Below, piece after piece: positions 13,090 to 21,177 of a stretch of 64,000 bases of DNA. Origin of the DNA: an uncultured Prevotella sp. (lineage in GTDB: Bacteria; Bacteroidota; Bacteroidia; Bacteroidales; Bacteroidaceae); the NCBI GenBank assembly GCA_900770025.1, contig CAAGIW010000020.1:8553-72552 (forward strand). Reading direction: 5' to 3'. How positions within the stretch are numbered: the stretch's first letter is position 1; each line of letters starts with the position of its first letter. The translations under genes and the position numbers were made by a program. A model generated the notes under the pieces. It saw nothing but the letters and a program-made list of their open reading frames with translations, was not told the DNA's origin and did not search any database.

Positions 13090-15090
13090 ATGAACATCAA
13101 AGAACAGTTGCCCGAAAACGCTTTCAGAGAACTGAAACAGGGCGAGAAATATGAACCCATGATGGATGCCAAAGGCAACTATCCTGAAGTGAATACATGG
13201 TCGGTGACCTGGGGCATTATCATGGCGATGCTCTTTTCTGCCGCCGCAGCCTACTTGGGACTGAAGGTGGGACAGGTGTTCGAGGCGGCCATCCCCATCG
13301 CCATCATCGCCGTGGGCGTATCTACCGCCGCCAAACGCCACCATGCACTGGGCGAGAACGTGATTATCCAGAGCATCGGAGCCTGTTCGGGAGCCGTGGT
13401 GGCGGGGGCCATCTTCACCCTTCCGGCCATCTATATCCTGCAGGCCAAATATCCTGAGATCACGGTTTCGTTCGTCAAGATATTCATGGCCTCGCTGTTG
13501 GGAGGCATCATCGGCATCCTTTTCACCATCCCTTTCCGCAAGTATTTCGTGAGCGACATGCACGGCAAATATCCTTTCCCCGAGGCCACGGCCACCACAC
13601 AGGTGTTGGTGAGCGGCTCTAAGGGGGCTTCGCAGGCCAAACCGCTGTTGGTGGCGGGATTGGTGGGCGGACTTTATGACTTCTGTGTGGCCACCTTCGG
13701 ACTGTGGAACGAGAACTTCACCACGCGCGTGGTGGCATGGGGAAGCGTGCTTGCCGACAAGGCCAAACTGGTGTTCAAGGTGAACACGGGGGCCGCCGTA
13801 TTGGGTCTGGGCTATATAGTGGGACTGAAGTATGCGCTCATCATCTGCTTCGGCTCGCTGGCCGTGTGGTGGATAGTGGTGCCGGGCATGGCTCTGCTCT
13901 TCCCGCACGACGTGCTGAACCAGTGGAATCCTGCCATCACCACCGCCGTGGGCGACATGAGGCCTGAAGATATATTCACCCACTATGGCAAGAGCATCGG
14001 TATTGGTGCCATCGCTATGGCGGGCATCATCGGCATCATCAAGTCGTGGGGCATCATTGTGGATAGCATCAGGCGCTTGGCTCCCAAGAAGAGCGGAGCC
14101 AATGGCATGGGAGGCAAGGCTCAGGAGGCCGCAGCTGACAGTATGCTGCGCACCCACAGCGACCTGCCTTTCCGCTTCATCATCATCGCATCGGTGGTCA
14201 CACTGCTGCTGGTGTTTGCATTTTTCTGGATGGGAGTGATGGACGGCAACCTGCTTTTTGCCCTCGTGGCACTGGTGCTCACCGCCGTCATTGCCTTCCT
14301 CTTCACCACTGTGGCGGCCAACGCCATTGCCATTGTGGGCTCCAACCCCGTGAGCGGCATGACGCTGATGACACTGATTCTGGCCTCGGTGGTGCTGGTG
14401 GGCGTGGGTTTGAGCGGCACGTCGGGCATGGTGGCGGCTTTGGTGATGGGCGGTGTGGTGTGCACCTCGCTGTCGATGGCCGGGGCCTTCATCACCGATC
14501 TCAAGATAGGCTACTGGGTGGGAAGCACGCCCAAGAAGCAGGAGTCGTGGAAATTCCTTGGCACACTGATATCGGCAGCCACGGTGGGCGGCGTGATGAT
14601 GCTGCTCAACGAAACCTATGGCTTTGCCACAGGACAGCTTGCAGCACCGCAGGCCAACGCTATGGCGGCGGTGATAGAACCCCTGATGAACGGTATTGGG
14701 GCTCCTTGGGTGCTCTATGCCATCGGCGCGGCACTGGCCATCGTGCTCACCTGGTGCAAGGTGCCTGCCTTGGCCTTTGCCTTGGGCATGTTCATCCCCT
14801 TGGAACTGAACGTGCCTTTGGTGGTGGGCGGTGCCATCAACTGGTTTGTCACCACGCGCAGCAAGGATGAAGCGCTGAACAAGGCACGCGGAGAGAAGGG
14901 CAACCTGTTGGCATCGGGCTTCATTGCCGGAGGCGCATTGATGGGTGTGCTCAGCGCATTGCTCAGGTTCAGCGGCGTGGTGTTCAACTATGAGGAGTGG
15001 TGGTGCAACCCGCTTTCAGAGGTTCTCTCGCTGGCTGCCTATCTGTTGCTGATCGTTTATTTTATCAGAGCATCCCGAGTGAGGGCTTGA
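13090..15090 (+). CDS. OPT-family oligopeptide transporter
   Basis: The 666-residue integral inner-membrane protein has about 15 hydrophobic spans. It shows the family start NTWSVTWGIIMAMLFSAAAAYLGLKVGQVFEA, shown here only in part: AAAAYLGLKVGQ near residue 55 and FPEATATTQVLVSG near 165. It also has VGSNPVSGMTLMTLI and KVPALAFALGMFIPLEL. Bacterial OPT proteins take up peptides or metal-chelate peptides by proton coupling; the substrate here is unknown. The 7-base gap to the preceding gene suggests co-translation. Confidence 0.92.
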   Translation: MNIKEQLPENAFRELKQGEKYEPMMDAKGNYPEVNTWSVTWGIIMAMLFSAAAAYLGLKVGQVFEAAIPIAIIAVGVSTAAKRHHALGENVIIQSIGACSGAVVAGAIFTLPAIYILQAKYPEITVSFVKIFMASLLGGIIGILFTIPFRKYFVSDMHGKYPFPEATATTQVLVSGSKGASQAKPLLVAGLVGGLYDFCVATFGLWNENFTTRVVAWGSVLADKAKLVFKVNTGAAVLGLGYIVGLKYALIICFGSLAVWWIVVPGMALLFPHDVLNQWNPAITTAVGDMRPEDIFTHYGKSIGIGAIAMAGIIGIIKSWGIIVDSIRRLAPKKSGANGMGGKAQEAAADSMLRTHSDLPFRFIIIASVVTLLLVFAFFWMGVMDGNLLFALVALVLTAVIAFLFTTVAANAIAIVGSNPVSGMTLMTLILASVVLVGVGLSGTSGMVAALVMGGVVCTSLSMAGAFITDLKIGYWVGSTPKKQESWKFLGTLISAATVGGVMMLLNETYGFATGQLAAPQANAMAAVIEPLMNGIGAPWVLYAIGAALAIVLTWCKVPALAFALGMFIPLELNVPLVVGGAINWFVTTRSKDEALNKARGEKGNLLASGFIAGGALMGVLSALLRFSGVVFNYEEWWCNPLSEVLSLAAYLLLIVYFIRASRVRA

Positions 15091-15154
15091 AGTGGGCATC
15101 AGAACACTGAAAAAGGCTCCCTAAAGGGGGAAAGAGGAAACACAAGACACGACC

Positions 15155-16498
15155 ATGAAGAACCTTTATATAGAAACTTATGGCTGCCAGATGAACGTGG
15201 CAGACTCTGAAGTGGTGGCCTCTATCATGCAGATGGCGGGATATGAGGTGTGCGACGCATTGGAAGAGGCGGACGCCGTGCTGCTGAACACCTGTTCGGT
15301 GCGCGACAATGCCGAACAGAAGATACTGAACCGCTTGGAGGCTCTCAACGCCGAACGCAAGAAAAGGCAGGAGGGAAGGGATGCCGGCGGCAGGAAACAA
15401 CTGATAATAGGGGTGCTGGGATGTATGGCAGAGAGGGTGAAAGACCAACTGCTGACCCATCACCACGCCGACTTGGTGGCCGGACCGGATGCCTATCTGT
15501 CGCTGCCCGACCTCTTTGCACAGGCTGAGATGGGACAGAAGGCCATCAACATCGAACTGTCGCTCACGGAAACCTACCGCGAAGTGGTGCCCAACCGACT
15601 GCATGGCACCAAGATTGGAGGCTATGTGAGCATCATGCGCGGCTGCAATAACTTCTGCCACTACTGCATTGTGCCCTATACCCGCGGCAGGGAGCGAAGT
15701 CGTGACACCGAGAGCATACTGCGCGAAGTGCGCGACTTGCGGGACAGAGGCTACAAGGAGGTGACGCTGTTGGGGCAGAATGTGAACTCGTATCAGGGCA
15801 ACGATGGGGTGGGATTCGCCCAACTGCTGCGCATGGTGGCGCACGAAGTGCCTGAGATGAGGGTGCGCTTCACCACCTCGCACCCCAAGGACATGAGCGA
15901 TGAAACGCTGCAGGTGATTGCCGACGAGCCCAATGTGTGCAGGCATATCCACCTGCCTGTGCAGAGCGGAAGCAACCGCATACTGCATTTGATGAACAGA
16001 AAATACACCCGTGAATGGTATTTGGACAGGGTGGAGGCCATCCGTCGCATCATTCCCGACTGTGCCATCACCACAGATATCTTCGTGGGCTACCACAGTG
16101 AGACGGAGGATGACCACCAGCTTTCGCTCTCGCTGATGCGCGAAGTGGGCTATGATGCCGCCTTTATGTTCAAATACAGCGAGCGACCGGGCACCTATGC
16201 CTCCAAGCACCTGCCGGATGATGTGCCCGAAGAGGTGAAGCTGCGCCGATTAGACGAGATGATACGCCTGCAAACAGAGCTTTCTGCACAGGCCAATGCA
16301 CGCGAGGTGGGCCGCACCGTGAGCGTATTGGTGGAGGGCTACAGCAAGCGTTCACGCGAACAACTCTTCGGCAGAACGGAGCAAAACAAGGTAGTGGTAT
16401 TCAACAAGGGCCGCCACCACATCGGCGAACTGGTCACTGTGAAGATAGAAAGCAGCTCCAGTGCCACACTCAAAGGCAGCCCTGTGTCTATAGAATAG
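15155..16498 (+). CDS. miaB: tRNA (N6-isopentenyl-A37)-C2 methylthiotransferase MiaB
   Basis: The 447-residue cytosolic radical-SAM enzyme adds a methylthio group to i6A37 of tRNAs. The N-terminal UPF0004 domain holds Cys11 (ETYGCQMN), Cys47 (NTCSVRDNAEQK) and LGCMAER, which bind the auxiliary cluster. The radical-SAM motif is GCNNFCHYCIVPYTRGRE (CxxxCxxC), followed by LGQNVNSY and HLPVQSGSN. A C-terminal TRAM domain for RNA binding ends the protein (VSVLVEGYSKRS, LVTVKIE). Its length and motif order are standard. It lies 64 bases after the OPT gene, and a bidirectional terminator follows. Confidence 0.97.
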   Translation: MKNLYIETYGCQMNVADSEVVASIMQMAGYEVCDALEEADAVLLNTCSVRDNAEQKILNRLEALNAERKKRQEGRDAGGRKQLIIGVLGCMAERVKDQLLTHHHADLVAGPDAYLSLPDLFAQAEMGQKAINIELSLTETYREVVPNRLHGTKIGGYVSIMRGCNNFCHYCIVPYTRGRERSRDTESILREVRDLRDRGYKEVTLLGQNVNSYQGNDGVGFAQLLRMVAHEVPEMRVRFTTSHPKDMSDETLQVIADEPNVCRHIHLPVQSGSNRILHLMNRKYTREWYLDRVEAIRRIIPDCAITTDIFVGYHSETEDDHQLSLSLMREVGYDAAFMFKYSERPGTYASKHLPDDVPEEVKLRRLDEMIRLQTELSAQANAREVGRTVSVLVEGYSKRSREQLFGRTEQNKVVVFNKGRHHIGELVTVKIESSSSATLKGSPVSIE

Positions 16499-16499
16499 C

Positions 16500-16636
16500 C
16501 CGGGCCTCCTGCCCTTCCGGATAATCCGGATAATCCGGATAATCCTGGCCTTCCGGATAATCCGGCCCTTCTGCCCCTCCGGGAAATCCGGGCCTTCCGG
16601 ATATTCCGGATAATCCGGCTCTTCCGGATAATCCCC
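16500..16636. repeat. CCGGATAATCCGG repeat tract downstream of miaB
   Basis: CCGGATAAT is repeated in direct 9-bp steps, then in looser copies mixed with GGGCCTTCC and CCCTTCTGCC. It is the same motif family as the 2810-2930 array (CCGGATATTCCGG), and the half-sites are self-complementary. Confidence 0.8.
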
Positions 16637-16642
16637 CACCAA

Positions 16643-16674
16643 CAAAAAAGAGGCTGTTTCCAGCCTCTTTTTTG
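16643..16674. terminator. Bidirectional intrinsic terminator between miaB and the 57-aa gene
   Basis: A perfect 14-bp stem, CAAAAAAGAGGCTG with CAGCCTCTTTTTTG, around TTTC. It gives a U-run on either strand and so serves both convergent units. Confidence 0.85.
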
Positions 16675-16711
16675 TTGCATTGTTCTCATTGAGAACCTCT
16701 ATAGAACTCCT

Positions 16712-16885
16712 TTAGAGCCCATCATCAAACAGGTCATTGCTGTCGAACAGCGAGTTGTCGTCGAGAGCGGGAGCGTGTGCGCCACTCAAGTCGCCGTTGT
16801 ATTCGCCGCCCATGCTCCAGTTCATCAGAGTAGAGGGTTCCACTTCCCATGTCTCAATAGAGGGCTTTATATAATTCTTTTTCAT
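16712..16885 (-). CDS. Small acidic protein (57 aa), unknown function
   Basis: The frame starts at ATG 16883-16885 (MKKNYIKPSIETWEVEPSTL) and ends in TAA at 16712-16714. The N-terminus is basic and the C-terminal half is strongly acidic and Ser/Asp rich (LDDNSLFDSNDLFDDGL). No signal peptide is present. A start of the form MKK-Y-KPxIE is common among short uncharacterised Prevotella proteins encoded beside secreted proteins (recalled, not checked). It lies 45 bases downstream of the 661-aa secreted protein on the same strand and upstream of a strong terminator, so the two are probably co-transcribed. It could be a secreted or modified peptide, but nothing proves this. Confidence 0.6.
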   Translation of the reverse strand: MKKNYIKPSIETWEVEPSTLMNWSMGGEYNGDLSGAHAPALDDNSLFDSNDLFDDGL

Positions 16886-16930
16886 GTCTTTGCTTGTTTA
16901 TAGGTTTATAAATCGGTTCGTAAATCAGTT

Positions 16931-18916
16931 TTATTTGCACAGATGTTTCTTGCCGTTGATGATGTAGAGACCCTTTGCGGTGGGCTTGCTCACGCGAACA
17001 CCCTGCAGATTGTAGATGGCGTTGTCTGCCTGTGCAGCCTTCACCTCCACACCCTTGATGGCTGTGGCCTCGCCGTCGAAGATCTTAATCCATAAGGGGC
17101 CGCCACCAATAGCGTTATACATCAAGTAAGCCTTGCCCACTGCCAACTCGCCAGTGGCACCTTCAACCACCTTGCTAAACTTGTAGTCATCTTCCAATAT
17201 GTAGGCATTACCTTCTGCTGCCAGATCTTCTGCGCTGATAGGTCCATCTAATACAGGCCAAAGGAAATTGAGTGAAAGTGTCTCATCCTCTTCTTTGGTT
17301 AATTCCAATATCTGCGCTACAGGCACGGTAGCGGTGGTGGCATCACCCAGCTTCTTCAGTACCAAACCGGTTCCACCAGGCACTCTATTCACCTGTTCCA
17401 AGTACACGTTTTCTCCATCTCCGTATGCGATATATGCTTCCACGGCAGTGTTGTCCGTAAAGTCAAGGTCGTATTCAGAGCAGAATGTAGAATAGACGTA
17501 GTCAGCAGGGAGGGAGATGGTAACGGGAACCTTCACGATATAAACGTAGTCAAAACCTTTTCCACTGGCACCGCCTTCAACTGTAATGGCTGTTTCCTCT
17601 ATTACATTGATGTCGCCTGTATTGTAAGGTTTAAGGGCTCCTGTAGTTGCAGCTTCCAAAATAGTATTATCACCAGCCTTGAATGTAATGGTAGTGCCAC
17701 TGCTTCCCCAAACAGAGGTGTACAATTTATAGTTGCCAGAGGCTAATGTTGTAATGGTAACGGGGGAAGTACCAGCATTGTATGCAGCTGTACCATTGGA
17801 ACAACGGATATCTGCATTATTGTTAGAAAATCCTGTAAGTCCTTCTATGTCCTCTGCTTCAGAGAAATAGGTAACATCGGTTGTTGATGTTGCTGAATAG
17901 GTTATAGTGTGTACGTAGTTATCAGATGACGGTACGAAAGAGCATTTATAATAACCAGCATTTCCTTGTGGTGCCTCGTACAAAGTGCCATCTACATTCT
18001 TGTATTTGGGATACACTGCAAAAACTGTTTCATCTTCAATTGATACGCCTGTTGTAAATACATCCCCCAAGTTACTGTTTACGGTATAGTTGTATTCGTA
18101 TGCATCGCGAAGTTCAACGTTAAGAACATTATTGGCTTCCACGTTTGTCACAGTCAAAGAGGTCGTTGCACCATCTACAGCGTAATACTTTTTCCCCTCA
18201 ATTGTAATGGGAGAGGTCGCTTCAACCACATTGTTTACAGCAGTTGTTCCATTGTCTGTCTTTATAGTTTCAGAATTATACAGATAATTGATTGTATAAT
18301 CTGCTGTTTCTACGGTCTGTTTCTCTTCGGATACCTTGATAGAGGACAGTGTTAGGCTTACTTCATAATTTTCCCTACCTGCTTTATTATGTCCAACTGT
18401 GACATTTCCTAACTCCTTAGAGGTCTTACCAGAACCTTCACCTGTTGCACCTCCTGTCACGTTATATGTTACATCACCTGTCGCTTGGTCGATTGTAACA
18501 GTTAAATTGTATGTTCCAACACGAGTGAAGCCTGAAAGTGTAGTAGAGGTTCCATCTATATCAATAGAAGCTACTGAGCTTTGTCCATCCAGTCTTAATG
18601 ACACGCCTCCAATGGTAATGTAGTCATAGGAACCAGTACGTCCTGGTGCCGCACCACCAATAAGGGTAGCCGTAAGTGTCACTTTTGAATTAGCTATGAA
18701 TGCAAGCGTTTTTGTCGCACTCCAAGAGGCATTTGTTCCTTTTTGTACTAAGCCTTCTGAGATTGTTGCAGAGGAATTTCCCCAATCAGCAATGTCATCC
18801 TCTGTCCATGTTGACGATGTGCGTTCATAGAGGGTTGTCGTTTCTCCCCACGCCGTTTGCGCTCCACCGATGATCATCAGTGCGAGCATTGACAAGTTTC
18901 GTAGTAATTTTTTCAT
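16931..18916 (-). CDS. Large secreted beta-rich protein with Prevotella-type C-terminal motif, unknown function
   Basis: The 661-residue protein has a signal peptide (LSMLALMIIGGAQTAWG). The mature part is rich in Thr, Ser, Val and Gly and looks like stacked beta-sandwich modules: a concanavalin/adhesin-like N-terminal region (about 30-190), a middle region, and a carbohydrate-binding-like segment (YFSEAEDIEG to FDYVYIVKV, about 365-480). The end, IYNLQGVRVSKPTAKGLYII plus NGKK, matches the short sorting-like C-terminus of several other proteins here. Base composition is clearly more AT-rich than most neighbours. No catalytic motif was recognised. A 360-nt structured leader precedes it. Confidence 0.65.
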   Translation of the reverse strand: MKKLLRNLSMLALMIIGGAQTAWGETTTLYERTSSTWTEDDIADWGNSSATISEGLVQKGTNASWSATKTLAFIANSKVTLTATLIGGAAPGRTGSYDYITIGGVSLRLDGQSSVASIDIDGTSTTLSGFTRVGTYNLTVTIDQATGDVTYNVTGGATGEGSGKTSKELGNVTVGHNKAGRENYEVSLTLSSIKVSEEKQTVETADYTINYLYNSETIKTDNGTTAVNNVVEATSPITIEGKKYYAVDGATTSLTVTNVEANNVLNVELRDAYEYNYTVNSNLGDVFTTGVSIEDETVFAVYPKYKNVDGTLYEAPQGNAGYYKCSFVPSSDNYVHTITYSATSTTDVTYFSEAEDIEGLTGFSNNNADIRCSNGTAAYNAGTSPVTITTLASGNYKLYTSVWGSSGTTITFKAGDNTILEAATTGALKPYNTGDINVIEETAITVEGGASGKGFDYVYIVKVPVTISLPADYVYSTFCSEYDLDFTDNTAVEAYIAYGDGENVYLEQVNRVPGGTGLVLKKLGDATTATVPVAQILELTKEEDETLSLNFLWPVLDGPISAEDLAAEGNAYILEDDYKFSKVVEGATGELAVGKAYLMYNAIGGGPLWIKIFDGEATAIKGVEVKAAQADNAIYNLQGVRVSKPTAKGLYIINGKKHLCK

Positions 18917-19020
18917 TTTTTTTAATTTTGTTAGTGATATTAAGTTTAGATAAATCTCCGGTGTTGTGTTGGTGGATTGGCGTGTGGAAACTAAACGGAG
19001 GGGAGGAGACGCACGGGCAT

Positions 19021-19168
19021 AAAAAGAGCGTGGAACGTCAGCTTATAGCAACTTGAGGCCGTAGGAATGCCCATGCACACATATAAGTCGCGTCCACGCA
19101 TAAGCATGGACGTTCACTTACTTATTCGACGTGTGCAGGGCTTTGAAATTTCCTACGTTTCAAGTTGC
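19021..19168 (-). ncRNA. Candidate structured leader RNA of the 661-aa gene
   Basis: A nested, nearly perfect long hairpin spans 19048-19168. GCAACTTGA (19048-19056) pairs with TCAAGTTGC (19160-19168). GTAGGAA (19061-19067) pairs with TTCCTAC (19150-19156). GCCC (19069-19072) pairs with GGGC (19138-19141), and GCACAC (19075-19080) with GTGTGC (19131-19136). ATAAGT (19083-19088) pairs with ACTTAT (19120-19125), and CGTCCA (19091-19096) with TGGACG (19107-19112). On the minus strand a TATCTTTG promoter box lies upstream and a U-run (complement of 19021-19025) lies just after it. The element sits in the 5' leader of the 661-aa gene. No Rfam family was recognised from memory. Confidence 0.55.
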
Positions 19169-19284
19169 AATCCGAATAATAGCAAACGCTAAATTCGCCA
19201 AAATAGAAGAGCCGCTGCTCTTTTCAGACTCCTTGCGCCCCTTCATCCCGCCTGGCGGCACTCCGGTGCGCACGAATCTCGCCG

Positions 19285-19292
19285 CAAAGATA
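19285..19292 (-). promoter_or_regulatory. Promoter box (TATCTTTG) for the structured leader
   Basis: Exact TAnnTTTG match on the minus strand. It implies a leader of about 360 nt before the ATG at 18916, which contains the long hairpin plus small hairpins at 19207-19222 (AAGAGC/GCTCTT) and 19248-19258 (CCGCC/GGCGG). Confidence 0.5.
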
Positions 19293-19399
19293 TTTAAAAT
19301 TTAGAAACGGCGTATCTTTTCCATAGATTTTAACGTTTTTTATACTGCCTTGCCATTGCCGAAACCATGCTTCTGCGCTTTCTGCGTGTGCTGATTGAA

Positions 19400-19525
19400 A
19401 AACAAAAGCCCCCTCCCGGCCTCTCCAAGGGGGGAGGTTGGGAATTAAAAAATTAAAGAATTAAAAAATTAAAGCCCCCATCCGGTCTCTCCGAAGGGTG
19501 GAGAGATGGGATAGGGGCTTGCGGG
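19400..19525. repeat. GCCCCxxCCCGGCCTCTCCAA-type palindromic repeats plus AATTAAAAAATTAAAG tracts
   Basis: Two copies of the CCTCTCC(A/G)A(A)GG...GGAG palindrome family sit at about 19409-19437 and 19474-19503, joined by AATTAAA repeats. The family recurs at 25583-25705, 36390-36420, 36795-36870, 46136-46325 and 52543-52660. In 18917-19541 nothing else beyond the leader RNA and its promoter was seen. Confidence 0.75.
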
Positions 19526-19541
19526 ATGAGGGACTTCAGTC

Positions 19542-21047
19542 CTATTTCACGTATTCCGAAAAGTCGGTGAGGTGCATGTCGCCCTTGCGAGCCAGCGTGT
19601 CGTGGAAGGCGAAGGCGGCGGGCAGATTGTGCTTGGTGTGTCCGCCTTTGGCAATCTTGAGATAGTCCCAGAGCAGCTGCTTGTAGTCGGGGTGGGCACA
19701 GTTCTCGATGATGCACTGTGCGCGCTGCACGGGGCTCTTGCCACGCAGGTCGGCAATACCCTGCTCGGTAACGATCACGTTCACGTCGTGCTCGGTGTGG
19801 TCGTGGTGGCTCACCATGGGCACGATGGAGCTGATGGCGCCGTTTTTGGCCACCGATGGACAGGTGAAGATGCTGATGTAGGCGTTGCGCTCGAAGTCGC
19901 CGCTGCCGCCAATGCCGTTCATCATCTTGGTGCCCGAGATATGTGTGGAGTTGGCGTTGCCATAGATGTCGCACTCCAGGGCCGTGTTGATGGCTATCAC
20001 TCCCAAGCGGCGAATCAGTTCGGGCGAGTTGGATATCTCGCTTTGGCGCAGGGTGAGGTTCTGCTTGAAGTAGTCGATGTTGCCATATACCTTCATCAAG
20101 CTCTCGTTGGTCACTGTGAGCGAGCAGGCGGATGCCTTCTTCACTCTGCCGTTGAGCATCATGTCCACCACGGCATCCTGCAACACTTCGGTGAAGATGT
20201 TGAAGTCGGGGATGCTCTTGTCCATGCTCAGTGCGGCAAGGATGGCGTTGGCAGTGGTGCCCACGCCGCTCTGCAGGGGCAGGAACGAGGGAGGAATGAT
20301 GCCCCTCTTCATGTCGGATGCCAAGAAGGCGGCCACGTTGTTTCCTATCTGTGTGGTCACTGGGTCGAGGTCTTTGAAGGCGCGCGCCTCATCGGGTATG
20401 TGGCATTCCACCACGCCCACTATCTTTTTGGCGTCAATCTCCACATAGGGTGTGCCTATTCTGTCGTCCACATGCACGATGGGGATGGGCTGACGGTAGG
20501 GAGGGTCTTGCAGTTCATACACGTCGTGCAGGTATTTGGCATCGGGACTGTGGAAGGTGTTGTGTTCCAGTATCACGTGCTTGGCCAAGCGGGCCGCCGT
20601 GGGACTGATGCCTCCGGCCGAGGTGAGGTAGGCCTTGCAGGTGTCGGCTCCCTCTTCCAGGTCGCACACCTCAAGGATGGCCCAATCCACTTCTCCCATA
20701 AACCCGTAGCGCAACTCCTGTGCCATCTGGCTCAGGTGGATATCGTTGTATGCTATCTCTCCCAAGTTGACGTGCTTGCGGAAGTCGGGGTTGGTAGTGT
20801 AGGGTGCGCGGTACTTGATGGCCTGCGCATTGGCCAAGTCTCCGTCGGTGCTTTGCCCGGTGGATGCTCCGGTGAAGATGCCCACCTGGAAGGGGCGTCC
20901 TGCCTCGTGTTCGGCCACTGCTATCTTCGCCAGTTCCTTGGTCACGGCCTTGGCGGCACCAGAGGGTGTGAATCCGCTCAGTGCTATGTTCTCTCCATTC
21001 TTAATCAATGCCGCTGCTTCTGCGGCAGACAATCGTGTGTAAGCCAT
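19542..21047 (-). CDS. Acetyl-CoA hydrolase/transferase family (succinate CoA-transferase type)
   Basis: The 501-residue cytosolic protein moves CoA between acids, most likely acetyl-CoA or propionyl-CoA and succinate, in the mixed-acid fermentation common in Bacteroidales. It shows GFTPSGAAKAV near the N-terminus, VGTTANAIL, FTEVLQDAVVDMM with the likely catalytic Glu, GIGGSGDFERNAY, and the C-terminal VTEQGIADLRGKSP. The start (MAYTRLSAAEA) lies 32 bases after a TACCTTTG box, which excludes the longer open frame from 21122. It is divergent from cysS. Confidence 0.9.
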   Translation of the reverse strand: MAYTRLSAAEAAALIKNGENIALSGFTPSGAAKAVTKELAKIAVAEHEAGRPFQVGIFTGASTGQSTDGDLANAQAIKYRAPYTTNPDFRKHVNLGEIAYNDIHLSQMAQELRYGFMGEVDWAILEVCDLEEGADTCKAYLTSAGGISPTAARLAKHVILEHNTFHSPDAKYLHDVYELQDPPYRQPIPIVHVDDRIGTPYVEIDAKKIVGVVECHIPDEARAFKDLDPVTTQIGNNVAAFLASDMKRGIIPPSFLPLQSGVGTTANAILAALSMDKSIPDFNIFTEVLQDAVVDMMLNGRVKKASACSLTVTNESLMKVYGNIDYFKQNLTLRQSEISNSPELIRRLGVIAINTALECDIYGNANSTHISGTKMMNGIGGSGDFERNAYISIFTCPSVAKNGAISSIVPMVSHHDHTEHDVNVIVTEQGIADLRGKSPVQRAQCIIENCAHPDYKQLLWDYLKIAKGGHTKHNLPAAFAFHDTLARKGDMHLTDFSEYVK

Positions 21048-21078
21048 TTCAGATTGATTAGTTTGACAATGATGCGTG

Positions 21079-21109
21079 CAAAGGTACTGAAAATCAGTGT
21101 TAGCACAAA
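21079..21109 (-). promoter_or_regulatory. Promoter of the CoA-transferase gene (TTTG ... TACCTTTG)
   Basis: On the minus strand, TTTG (complement of 21106-21109), 19 bases, then TACCTTTG (complement of 21079-21086). This is a full Bacteroidota consensus. Confidence 0.65.
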
Positions 21110-21127
21110 ATAAATGAAACATTCTTT

Positions 21128-21158
21128 TTTGCCGTTTGCCTTATTTATTGTACTTTTG
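21128..21158 (+). promoter_or_regulatory. Promoter of cysS (TTTG ... TACTTTTG)
   Basis: TTTG at 21128-21131, 19 bases, TACTTTTG at 21151-21158. The ATG is at 21178. It excludes the upstream Met at 21136 as the start. Confidence 0.65.
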
Positions 21159-21177
21159 CATCGTTCAATTACAGTAT

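Noticed and set aside
19572..21113. 513-codon plus-strand frame opposite the CoA-transferase gene
   Set aside because: Antisense shadow of a well-supported gene; no motif, no promoter.
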